From NCBI GenBank assembly GCA_012719555.1, contig JAAYAE010000336.1, positions 1 through 8,142 of the forward strand: a DNA stretch of 8,142 nt, read 5' to 3'. Position 1 is the stretch's first letter. Every line of letters begins with the position of its first letter. The DNA is from Acholeplasmataceae bacterium (lineage in GTDB: Bacteria; Bacillota; Negativicutes; Acidaminococcales; Acidaminococcaceae). The position numbers were made by a program, and so were the translations under genes. This document shows, piece after piece, positions 1 to 6,120 of the stretch. The notes below the pieces were generated by a model, which saw only the letters and a program-made list of their open reading frames with translations, was not told the origin of the DNA and did no database searches.

Positions 1-580
1 CTGTTTCCTTAGGATTCATGCCCGCAGCCGGTTCGTCTAGAAGCAGCCATCTTGGTTCGGTTGCTAACGCCCGTACAATTTCTAAGCGACGTTGTTTACC
101 ATAGGGCAAAGACGAAGCTTTTTCTTCGCGCATATCCCACAAGTCTACTTTGCGTAATAACGCTTCTACCTCTATTTCTGCTTTGCTTTGTTCCGCATTA
201 TACCACGGTAAATGCAACGCAGCTGACATGAAATCTGATTTTATATGCAAATGTTTTGCAATAATTACATTTTCATAAACCGTCAGGTCTTTAAACAGTC
301 TGATATTTTGGAAAGTACGCGCAATACCAATTTTAGCGATTTCGCTAAGTTTCATGCCGGTAATATCACATTCTTTACCATTCTTGTCAGTATAGACTAC
401 GGTTCCCTTAGTAGGAGTATAAACCCCTGTAATCATATTAAAGGCAGTCGTTTTACCGGCACCATTAGGTCCAATAAGAGCAACTATTTCATGTTCATTA
501 ATTTCCAATTCCAAATTATTTACGGCAGTAACACCGCCAAATTGCATGGTAACAGCATTTGTTTTTAGAATACTACTCAT
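1..580 (-). CDS. livG: Branched-chain amino-acid ABC transporter ATP-binding protein LivG (C-terminus cut by window edge)
   Basis: Cytoplasmic ATPase of a high-affinity branched-chain amino-acid (or related amide) importer; it hydrolyses ATP to drive LivH/LivM. The visible 193 residues carry Walker A GPNGAGKT at 37-44, the Q-loop glutamine in RTFQNIRLF (Q91), the LivG-style signature LPYGKQRRLEI at 158-168, and Walker B LLLDEPAAGMNP with D182-E183. The signature and the AAGMNP segment are those of LivG rather than LivF. The ATG at 578-580 is preceded by AAGGAG seven bases away, and it overlaps the livM stop codon as ATGA, so the two are probably translationally coupled. Full-length LivG is about 250-260 residues, so the last 60 or so (H-loop and C-terminal tail) lie beyond position 1. 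livF is expected next. Substrate cannot be read from this subunit. Confidence 0.96.
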   Translation of the reverse strand, partial: MSSILKTNAVTMQFGGVTAVNNLELEINEHEIVALIGPNGAGKTTAFNMITGVYTPTKGTVVYTDKNGKECDITGMKLSEIAKIGIARTFQNIRLFKDLTVYENVIIAKHLHIKSDFMSAALHLPWYNAEQSKAEIEVEALLRKVDLWDMREEKASSLPYGKQRRLEIVRALATEPRWLLLDEPAAGMNPKET

Positions 581-1644
581 TGGGATGCTCCTTTCCGCTT
601 AAAAAAGCCGAGAGGATTTTTGCAAAACGCTATCAGCTTGCTCCAAGTAATTTCTCTGGTACCCATAATACCGTGTCGCCAGAAAAGCACGCAGGCCATT
701 AGTAATGCTGAAAACATAACCATACGTAAGCCTGGACGGAAAAGTGGTATCATAGTGCCAAAAATTTCTAAAGGTTCATCAAATATACGCAAATATTCTA
801 GGCCTGCTGTAACTATCACAGCCCCCAACATGCTGCCTGTAATACTGCCCATACCACCTAAAACTATAATAAGCAGAAAGTTGTACGTCAATGTAAATAG
901 AAAGTTTTTAGGATCAACGGTACCAAGTAAAGCGCCATATAATCCACCACCAATACCAGCAAAAAATGCGCTAATCATAAAGGCTAAGCATTTATGTTTA
1001 TAAAGATTTATACCCATAGCTTCCGCGGCTATTTCATCTTCACGGATAGCCTTAAATGCCCGACCATACGAAGAATTAATTAATGCCGCAATAAACGCAA
1101 AAGTAATGGCTGTAACCACAAAAATATAACGAACATCATTTAACGGCGGAATATCTTTAATACCTAGTGCTCCATTTGTAAAAGAAGATGCATTGGTAAT
1201 GCAAATACGAATTATTTCAGAAAATCCCAAAGTTGCAATAGCCAAATAGTCTCCACGCAAACGCAAGACCGGTGTGCAGATAAGGAACGCTACCAACGCA
1301 GCCAAAAGTCCGCCAACTATAAGCGCCAGCCACACAGGCATTTGAATACCGGCAATAAGTGGATTCATTGGTACAGCATAAAAAACATTGGCTCTTAGTT
1401 CCACCGGAACAGTGAAAATACCAACAGTATAAGCACCTATAGCCATAAACCCAGCCTGCCCTAGCGAAAACTGTCCTGTGAAACCATTGGTTACATTCAT
1501 AGACAGACCAATAATTGCATAAATTAAGCATAAGTTAACAATACGACGTATATAAGAATCTAGTTCACCATTAACAAACCAAGACACACAAAAAAGCACT
1601 ATTAGTAAAATTGCGGATAAGATTAAATCTCTTTTGTTTTTCAT
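577..1644 (-). CDS. livM: Branched-chain amino-acid ABC transporter permease LivM
   Basis: Integral membrane permease that pairs with LivH to form the translocation path of a LIV-type importer. The 355-residue protein has a hydrophobic N-terminal helix (about 7-24), the family block GLSMNVTNGFTGQFSLGQAG at 46-65, and LRLRGDYLAIATLG at 127-140. The cytoplasmic coupling loop GRAFKAIREDEIAAEAMGIN at 194-213 contacts the ATPases. A conserved GGMGSITGSMLGA lies near 263-275. Length and motif order are normal for LivM, and the extra N-terminal region distinguishes it from LivH. The ATG start is two bases after the livH stop; GAGAAGGTG at the end of livH serves as ribosome site. Its TGA stop overlaps the livG start by ATGA. 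No damage seen. Confidence 0.97.
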   Translation of the reverse strand: MKNKRDLILSAILLIVLFCVSWFVNGELDSYIRRIVNLCLIYAIIGLSMNVTNGFTGQFSLGQAGFMAIGAYTVGIFTVPVELRANVFYAVPMNPLIAGIQMPVWLALIVGGLLAALVAFLICTPVLRLRGDYLAIATLGFSEIIRICITNASSFTNGALGIKDIPPLNDVRYIFVVTAITFAFIAALINSSYGRAFKAIREDEIAAEAMGINLYKHKCLAFMISAFFAGIGGGLYGALLGTVDPKNFLFTLTYNFLLIIVLGGMGSITGSMLGAVIVTAGLEYLRIFDEPLEIFGTMIPLFRPGLRMVMFSALLMACVLFWRHGIMGTREITWSKLIAFCKNPLGFFKRKGASQ

Positions 1645-1646
1645 GA

Positions 1647-2567
1647 TTACACCTTCTCCGTTGTTCTCTCGCCTAAAATACCTGTAGGCCTGTAGAACAA
1701 TATAATAATAAGTACGATGAAAGCGAAAGCATCACGATAGCCTGATAATTCCGGGAAAAAAGCAACAATCAAAATTTCCCCAAGTCCCAGAATAAAGCCG
1801 CCTAACACAGCCCCTTTAATGTTCCCAATACCGCCTATAACGGCGGCAATAAAACATTTTAGACCCGGCATAACACCCAAATACGGAGTTATACCCGGAT
1901 ACCTAATTCCCCACATAATAGCTCCGATAGCAGCTAAAGCTGAGCCAATAATAAAAGTCATAGATATAATATTGTCAATGTTGATGCCCATAACGCGAGC
2001 TATTTCATAGTCTTTAGAAACCGCTCTCATAGCCATTCCTGTTTTTGTATGGTTTACAATATGAAGTAAAACTAACAAGCTTATTACCGTTATTACAGGA
2101 ATAACCAAACTAATAGCTTGTATTTTAATACTGCCAACAGCGATATTTTGTGAAAGAAGAGGAATATCAGGGAAACTCATGGGTCTACCACTAAACAAGT
2201 AATTAGCTAAATTCTCCAGCAGGAAAGAAGCACCAATAGCCGATATTAATACTGAATTTTTTGGTGCGTCTCGCAAAGGCCGATAAGCCATACGCTCAAT
2301 AACTGCCCCCAATAATGCCGTAGCAACTATAACACCTATAAAAGTAAAATACCAAGGAACATGAAAAATTGTAATACCAAAATATGCAAAATAACAGGCC
2401 ATCATAACGATGTCCCCATGCGCAAAGTTAATCATAAGCAAAATGCCATAAACCATAGTATAACCTATGGCAATTAAGGCATATAAGCTGCCTAATGATA
2501 TTCCATTAACCATATGCTGTGCAAAACTTGCACCTGACATATTTAACAAACCTTGGAAAAACTCCAT
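1647..2567 (-). CDS. livH: Branched-chain amino-acid ABC transporter permease LivH
   Basis: Second membrane permease of the LIV-type importer, 306 residues, a normal LivH length. It has the N-terminal block NGISLGSLYALIAIGYTMVY (21-40), the hallmark MINFAHGD (45-52), RPLRDAPKNSVLISAIGASF (96-115), and the coupling loop GMAMRAVSKDYEIARVMGIN (177-196). The tail ends in FYRPTGILGE, typical of the family. The protein is hydrophobic throughout, with about eight helices judged by eye. The ATG at 2565-2567 has only a GGTGGTG stretch as a weak ribosome site. The gene follows livJ after an 86-base gap holding a hairpin, so it probably receives only part of the livJ transcription. livM follows two bases after its stop. 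Confidence 0.97.
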   Translation of the reverse strand: MEFFQGLLNMSGASFAQHMVNGISLGSLYALIAIGYTMVYGILLMINFAHGDIVMMACYFAYFGITIFHVPWYFTFIGVIVATALLGAVIERMAYRPLRDAPKNSVLISAIGASFLLENLANYLFSGRPMSFPDIPLLSQNIAVGSIKIQAISLVIPVITVISLLVLLHIVNHTKTGMAMRAVSKDYEIARVMGINIDNIISMTFIIGSALAAIGAIMWGIRYPGITPYLGVMPGLKCFIAAVIGGIGNIKGAVLGGFILGLGEILIVAFFPELSGYRDAFAFIVLIIILFYRPTGILGERTTEKV

Positions 2568-2589
2568 TTGTTTACACCACCATATAAGA

Positions 2590-2628
2590 ATAAAAAGAAT
2601 TGCTTCCTTCCTTTTCGGGAAGGAAGCA
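2590..2628 (-). terminator. Intercistronic hairpin terminator/attenuator between livJ and livH
   Basis: A perfect 11-base stem (2601-2611 with 2618-2628, arm TGCTTCCTTCC) closes a six-base loop. On the minus strand it is followed by ATTCTTTTTATTC, a broken T-run. It lies about 25 bases after the livJ stop and before livH, inside what is otherwise one operon. In LIV-type operons the binding protein is needed in excess over the channel. A leaky terminator or a 3'-stabilising hairpin here would give that ratio. Which of the two it is cannot be told from sequence. Confidence 0.8.
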
Positions 2629-2653
2629 TTAGTATTAAGCTAAGGTAAAAATA

Positions 2654-3802
2654 TTATTTTACGTCAACAAAATCAATATACTTAAATTTGCCATCTTTGA
2701 CAGTCTTAATAACAGCGCCCTTAATAGGATCACCATTTTTGTCAAGAGTGGTTTTCCCTGTTACGCCTTCCATATCTTTTGTAGTGGCAATTGCGTCACG
2801 TATTTTTACAGAATCTGTGGAATTAGCACGTTTTATGCCATCAATAGCAATTAGGTAAGCATCATAAGCCAATGCACTTAAAGCAGATGGCTCGCCTTTA
2901 TACTCTTTTACATATTCGTCCAAGAATTTCTTGGCTTCGGCAGTAGTAGCTTTTTCACGGTCAAAAGCAGTAGAGAAGGCTACTCCTTCAACATCAGCAC
3001 CACCAACACTAATAAATTCTTGAGTTTCCCAAGTATCACCGCCCAAGAATGGAGCTGTAATTCCTAACTGACGAGCTTGTTTAATAAGCAAGGCAGACTC
3101 AGTAAAGTTGCCTGGTGCAAAAATAGCATCGGGATTCATAGCCTTAATATTTGTCAAAATAGCAGAGAAATCTTTGTCTCCTGTTTGGTAATTAGCAACT
3201 TCAATAACACTATCAGGGCCAGCAAGTTTTATAAAAGCATCTTTGAAAAATTTAGCTAAACCAACAGCATAGTCGTTGGAAACTTCTTGTATAATAGCAA
3301 CTTTTCTAGCACCATTTTTAAAAGCATAGTTAGCCATTACGGTGCCTTGGAATGGATCAATGAAACAAGCACGGAAATAATAATCGTTGTTTGCTGTAAC
3401 CTGTGGATTTGTACAGCTAGTGCCAATAGCCGGCACTTTACTAGTTTTAACAATGTTACCTGCTGCCATAGACAGCGAAGAACCATAAGAACCTAAAATT
3501 ACTTTAACTTTGTCTCTTTCAATTAAACGGGCAGCAACAGAAGCAGCTTCCGCCTTATCAGATTTATTATCAGCAATAACCAACTCAACTTTTTTACCAA
3601 GGACTTCAGGATGAAGCTTATTAGCCAGCTTAATACCTCGCAGCTCTAATTCACCCCCGGCAGCATTGTCACCTGTTAGCGGTAAAAATACGCCAATTTT
3701 AATTACATCAGATTTCTCGGCGTCTTTTTTTGTTCCACCACAACCGGTTAGCACGCCTACCGCTAATGCAGAAACCAAAAGTACAGACATCAATTTTTTC
3801 AA
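2654..3802 (-). CDS. livJ: Branched-chain amino-acid ABC transporter substrate-binding lipoprotein LivJ
   Basis: Extracytoplasmic receptor that captures the substrate and delivers it to LivH/LivM. The chosen start is TTG at 3800-3802, giving 382 residues. AGGGGG lies nine bases upstream, and the product then begins MKKLMSVLLVSALAVGVLTGC, a textbook lipoprotein signal with Cys21 as the lipid-anchored residue. An in-frame ATG at 3824-3826 (eight codons earlier) has no ribosome site and would prefix the signal with MIYRGKIN, so it is less likely. The mature protein is a type I periplasmic-binding fold (Peripla_BP_6). IKIGVFLPLTG (34-44) begins lobe 1, and GSYGSSLSMAAGNIV and SKVPAIGTSCTNP are ligand-site regions typical of LivJ. 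The C-terminus is DFVDVK. Leucine/isoleucine/valine is the usual ligand, but amides or short-chain amino compounds are also handled by this family. Confidence 0.95.
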   Translation of the reverse strand: MKKLMSVLLVSALAVGVLTGCGGTKKDAEKSDVIKIGVFLPLTGDNAAGGELELRGIKLANKLHPEVLGKKVELVIADNKSDKAEAASVAARLIERDKVKVILGSYGSSLSMAAGNIVKTSKVPAIGTSCTNPQVTANNDYYFRACFIDPFQGTVMANYAFKNGARKVAIIQEVSNDYAVGLAKFFKDAFIKLAGPDSVIEVANYQTGDKDFSAILTNIKAMNPDAIFAPGNFTESALLIKQARQLGITAPFLGGDTWETQEFISVGGADVEGVAFSTAFDREKATTAEAKKFLDEYVKEYKGEPSALSALAYDAYLIAIDGIKRANSTDSVKIRDAIATTKDMEGVTGKTTLDKNGDPIKGAVIKTVKDGKFKYIDFVDVK

Positions 3803-3810
3803 ATTAATCT

Positions 3811-3817
3811 TCCCCCT
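3811..3817 (-). promoter_or_regulatory. Ribosome binding site deciding the livJ TTG start
   Basis: AGGGGGA on the minus strand lies nine bases before TTG (3800-3802). The upstream ATG at 3824-3826 is preceded only by ACTAAAAAA, with no purine-rich site. The spacing therefore supports the TTG, which also yields a normal-length lipoprotein signal peptide. Confidence 0.8.
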
Positions 3818-3857
3818 GTATATCATTTTTTTAGTATAACGTCCTTCGACATTCGCT

Positions 3858-3886
3858 ATTATATCACGCCATATTTTGCTTTACAA
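3858..3886 (-). promoter_or_regulatory. Probable sigma-A promoter of the liv operon
   Basis: On the minus strand a perfect TATAAT (3858-3863) is preceded by TGA at 3864-3866, making an extended TGn -10 element. TTGTAA (3881-3886) lies 17 bases upstream and matches four of six bases of TTGACA. Transcription would begin near 3851, giving a leader of about 48 bases before the livJ TTG. A second TATACT at 3833-3838 has no -35 partner at the right spacing. Confidence 0.7.
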
Positions 3887-3891
3887 CTAAG

Positions 3892-3919
3892 ACAAATCAG
3901 CCTTTTATTTACAAATCAG
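3892..3919. repeat. Nine-base direct repeat upstream of the liv promoter
   Basis: ACAAATCAG occurs at 3892-3900 and again at 3911-3919, 19 bases apart start to start. The nearer copy is six bases upstream of the -35 element, a position typical of activator sites. Seen directly in the sequence; the regulatory role is inferred. Confidence 0.5.
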
Positions 3920-4005
3920 TACTAAAGTTTTTACATTTATGTATCTTTTACATCTTTTTGTCACGGACTTTTTGGTACAATCGCATGTTTTGTTCTTTTG
4001 GAAGA

Positions 4006-4035
4006 GACAAACGCGAAAACGTTTTTGTTTGTGTC
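4006..4035. repeat. Imperfect 30-base palindrome with AAAACGTTTT core
   Basis: The arms pair around the centre 4020/4021. The core AAAACGTTTT (4016-4025) is perfect, and the outer GACA/TGTC arms (4006-4009 with 4032-4035) also match. The whole has two mismatches and two G-T pairs over 15 positions. The central CG with flanking A and T runs resembles operators of the LacI/CcpA family. It could equally fold as an RNA hairpin. Confidence 0.4.
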
Positions 4036-4049
4036 CGTTTCCAGTGCAC

Positions 4050-4106
4050 AATTAAATTAAAAATAAAACCTCTTAAAAGCAAATGTTTGCTTTTAAGAGG
4101 TTTTAT
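4050..4106 (-). terminator. Rho-independent terminator of the acyl-CoA synthetase-larE-DUF190 operon
   Basis: A perfect 21-base inverted repeat (4063-4083 with 4086-4106) with a two-base centre follows the DUF190 stop codon by about ten bases. Its minus-strand sequence has A-rich 5' and T-rich 3' ends (TTTTATTTTTAATTT), the classic intrinsic terminator form. Because the repeat is symmetric it would also stop plus-strand transcription, but no plus-strand gene ends here. Confidence 0.92.
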
Positions 4107-4116
4107 GGCGTTATTT

Positions 4117-4509
4117 CTACTCTTTTCCTTCTTGCTCAAGCTTCTCCATAGCTGCCGCCCTACCCTTAACATAATCAGTCATTAAAACCTGGGTATCCTG
4201 AACTGTGGCCATACCGTGCTGCAAGTTCTTTTCTAAGAAGGGATATATTCTCTCCAATCTTTCACGTTTATCTACCAACTGAATAACAACAGGTAAATTA
4301 ATGGGATCCGTAAAATTAATCAAAAAGCGCTTTTCCATACCTCGTTTTTGGCTGGCATAGCCCTCAATGCACTTGAAGACAGTACCACCGGCAATGCCGG
4401 CTTTTCTTGCTTCCTCGAAAATACATTTGTAAATTGGTTTGTCCTTGTAATAAACATCCTCACCTACATAAACAGTTAAAATCGTCAAGGTTTTGAATTC
4501 TGCTGCCAT
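4117..4509 (-). CDS. DUF190 family PII-like protein
   Basis: Small cytoplasmic protein of 130 residues in the DUF190 family, whose members have a ferredoxin-like fold resembling the PII signal proteins. Exact function is not known. Visible family marks are LTVYVGEDVYYKDKPIY (11-27), EEARKAGIAGGTVFKCIEGY (32-51) and LPVVIQLVD (72-80), in the expected order and spacing. The ATG at 4507-4509 has GAGGAG nine bases upstream. The longer frame to 4614 would overlap larE and add residues unlike the family, so it is not used. The gene lies 49 bases after larE and is the last of the operon, followed at once by the terminator. DUF190 genes are often next to fluoride channel genes (crcB) elsewhere, but none is visible here. 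The C-terminus beyond about residue 110 is charged and probably loose. Confidence 0.88.
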   Translation of the reverse strand: MAAEFKTLTILTVYVGEDVYYKDKPIYKCIFEEARKAGIAGGTVFKCIEGYASQKRGMEKRFLINFTDPINLPVVIQLVDKRERLERIYPFLEKNLQHGMATVQDTQVLMTDYVKGRAAAMEKLEQEGKE

Positions 4510-4518
4510 ATTAATCCA

Positions 4519-4524
4519 CTCCTC
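4519..4524 (-). promoter_or_regulatory. Ribosome binding site deciding the DUF190 start
   Basis: GAGGAG on the minus strand is nine bases before the ATG at 4507-4509. It supports that start over upstream in-frame codons inside larE. Confidence 0.85.
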
Positions 4525-4558
4525 ATCATATTTTTCTGTTATAAACTTCAATATCACA

Positions 4559-5362
4559 TCATAACATTTCGTTAAGACTGCCGGTGCGATACCCCTGCAA
4601 ATCCAAAGTAACATACAAAAAGCCCAACTTTTTTAAATAAGCAGTAATTTCAGCTCTTATTGCAGGGTCTAACAATTTGGCAAAATCTTCCTGTCCCACC
4701 TCCACTCTGGCTAAATTACAATGGCAGCGTACTCGAAGTTGCGTGCAACCAAGCTTAGCCAAAAACTCTTCAGCAGCATCTACTCTCGCCAATTTCTCCT
4801 CAGTTAAAATCTCACCATAAGGAATTCGCGACGCCAAGCAAGCGGCTGATGATTTATCCCATGTAACAATACCCAATTTATGTGACAATTCCCTGATATC
4901 CGATTTTGTTAGCTCCGCGTAACGTAAGGGGCTGACAATTTTTAATTCCTCTAAAGCACGCATTCCCGGTCTATAGTCTCTGGTGTCATCTAGATTAGAA
5001 CCGTCAGCTATCGTCTTTATTCCTTTCTTTGCTGCTTCTTGCTGCAGTAAAGAAAATATAGCTTTTTTACAATAGTAACATCTGTCAGGTGGATTTTGGG
5101 CTACAAATGGAATTTTCAAAACATCAACTGTTAATATCTCGTGAGCTATACCTAATTGTTGAGCAAACTGTCGTGCAAATTCAGTTTCTGCAGTGGGATT
5201 AAAAACGGATTGCACAGTTATGGCAAGCGCCTTATCTCCAAGTTCCTGCCTAGCCACCGTGGTCAAAAAGCTGGAATCCACGCCTCCTGAAAATCCTATA
5301 ACAACACTACCCAACTCGTGTAAATAAACTTTCAATTTCTCGTATTTTTCTTCAATGTTCAC
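4559..5362 (-). CDS. larE: ATP-dependent sulfur transferase LarE
   Basis: Cytoplasmic PP-loop enzyme that adenylates and sulfurates the pyridinium carboxylates of the nickel-pincer nucleotide cofactor, used by lactate racemase and related LarA-type enzymes. The 267-residue protein (start GTG at 5360-5362) has the PP-loop motif SGGVDSS at 25-31, a GSNLDD segment near 121-126, and CLASRIPYG at 175-183. Three cysteines, C95 and C98 in RCYYCKK and C175 in ACLASR, are all present. Members with only the last one act as sacrificial sulfur donors (as in Lactobacillus plantarum), while three-cysteine members are known to hold a [4Fe-4S] cluster, so this one is probably the cluster type. The chosen GTG has GAGGT seven bases upstream; the GTG at 5378-5380 has none. 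It overlaps the preceding lipoprotein gene by 11 bases. No larB, larC or larA is visible. Confidence 0.93.
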   Translation of the reverse strand: MNIEEKYEKLKVYLHELGSVVIGFSGGVDSSFLTTVARQELGDKALAITVQSVFNPTAETEFARQFAQQLGIAHEILTVDVLKIPFVAQNPPDRCYYCKKAIFSLLQQEAAKKGIKTIADGSNLDDTRDYRPGMRALEELKIVSPLRYAELTKSDIRELSHKLGIVTWDKSSAACLASRIPYGEILTEEKLARVDAAEEFLAKLGCTQLRVRCHCNLARVEVGQEDFAKLLDPAIRAEITAYLKKLGFLYVTLDLQGYRTGSLNEML

Positions 5363-6110
5363 TATCTTTACCTCGTGCACCGGCGTGCTTTTTACGCCAA
5401 ATTAAATAACCCACACCGCTAGACAAAAGTATTAATGCCAGCCAGCCTGCAGCCTTAAATGGATTACAATAAGTAACAGTTGCCTGCATTGGAGTATCCT
5501 CTCCCATAGCTAAAACCCATGTCATAGTTTTACCATCTTCAGAAACAATTGCAGCATTACTGCTAGTTGCCCTAGTAGGAAGTTTTAAAACAAAGCGCAA
5601 ATCAATTTGCTTGATCAAATTTTGCATCAACCATTGTTCGTTGGTCTTAAGATTTTTGCCTTGATTAGTTTTTAAGTTCAGATGAGTATTAACAGTTACT
5701 GTATCAAACAGCAACCCTCCTGCTACTGTAACTATGGGATTGGCACTATCAGCTTCTTTTGACGTTCCCCCCGTTTTCTCTTTTTTGGTTCCCTGCACAG
5801 CCTTTTCCAATTTGTCGAACCGAAAAGCATCTAACACTTTGGAATTTTGCACATCGCTAATATTATTATAGTGTTTATGTGCTAAAAATCCCGTCATGTC
5901 ACCATCTGCTACGTCACTAACCGCATATCCATCCTTGCTGAAATCGCTGCGGAAAGAATCAAGACCCTTAGCTAGAACAGGCACTGCCACTAACTTACAA
6001 TCTATATCCGCCGCACCCATACGGGATATATCCAAGGTGATGACGCCCCTTGCACAACCGGTCAAACCTACTGTCAAACAGATTAGCAATAGCAAAAATA
6101 TTTTTTTCAT
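5352..6110 (-). CDS. Membrane-anchored lipoprotein, LppM/DUF3153-like
   Basis: Predicted lipoprotein of 252 residues with unknown function. The signal MKKIFLLLLICLTVGLTGC ends in lipobox LTGC with Cys19 as the lipid site. A single C-terminal transmembrane helix (about 220-238, ending in WRKK) anchors it again, leaving a short positive tail inside. The outer part contains short strands and a DGDMTGF segment (about 70-76), and a charged, low-complexity stretch (about 104-122, KKEKTGGTSKEAD). This N-lipid plus C-helix layout and the DxxxDGDxTGF-like stretch resemble LppM/DUF3153 lipoproteins, but this is recognition by pattern and I am only moderately sure. Cys38 and Cys215 could form a disulfide. 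The ATG has AGGAG seven bases upstream, overlapping the previous stop. It starts ten bases after the acyl-CoA synthetase and overlaps larE, so it is part of the same operon. Confidence 0.8.
   Translation of the reverse strand: MKKIFLLLLICLTVGLTGCARGVITLDISRMGAADIDCKLVAVPVLAKGLDSFRSDFSKDGYAVSDVADGDMTGFLAHKHYNNISDVQNSKVLDAFRFDKLEKAVQGTKKEKTGGTSKEADSANPIVTVAGGLLFDTVTVNTHLNLKTNQGKNLKTNEQWLMQNLIKQIDLRFVLKLPTRATSSNAAIVSEDGKTMTWVLAMGEDTPMQATVTYCNPFKAAGWLALILLSSGVGYLIWRKKHAGARGKDSEH
5370..5374 (-). promoter_or_regulatory. Ribosome binding site deciding the larE GTG start
   Basis: GAGGT on the minus strand is seven bases before GTG 5360-5362. The alternative GTG at 5378-5380 is preceded by AGCACGCCG, which has no usable site, so the shorter start is preferred. 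Confidence 0.65.
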
Positions 6111-6120
6111 AGGCTAGCTC

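Larger units (their letters stand above)
3887..4049. other. Non-coding region upstream of livJ with repeated short motifs
   Basis: No convincing gene. The open frames that cross it run through the hairpin at 4063-4106 and have no ribosome site. It is AT-rich and contains a direct repeat ACAAATCAG (3892-3900 and 3911-3919), a repeated TTTTACAT (3929-3936 and 3946-3953), a TACATTTATGTA inverted repeat (3932-3943), and a longer imperfect palindrome centred at 4020/4021. Their place just upstream of the liv promoter makes transcription-factor binding the likely role, but no factor can be named with confidence. Confidence 0.5.

Noticed and set aside
245..568. 107-codon plus-strand frame opposite livG
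   Set aside because: Shadow of the livG coding strand, which has intact Walker and signature motifs and a good ribosome site.
1217..1531. 104-codon minus-strand frame inside livM
   Set aside because: Out of frame with livM. Its cysteine-, tryptophan- and tyrosine-rich composition is typical of a shadow frame.
3833..3838. TATACT as the livJ -10 element
   Set aside because: No -35 match at 16-18 bases, whereas the extended TATAAT at 3858-3863 has a better partner.
3948..4185. Open frames on both strands crossing 3948-4185 (74-75 codons)
   Set aside because: They run through the perfect terminator repeat at 4063-4106, lack ribosome sites, and overlap the DUF190 gene. The similarity of their middle parts is simply the inverted repeat read from both sides.
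5640..5700. Short internal repeat NLKTNQGK/NLKTNEQW in the lipoprotein
   Set aside because: The two copies use different codons and only about five residues match, so it looks like chance or an old duplication without clear meaning.
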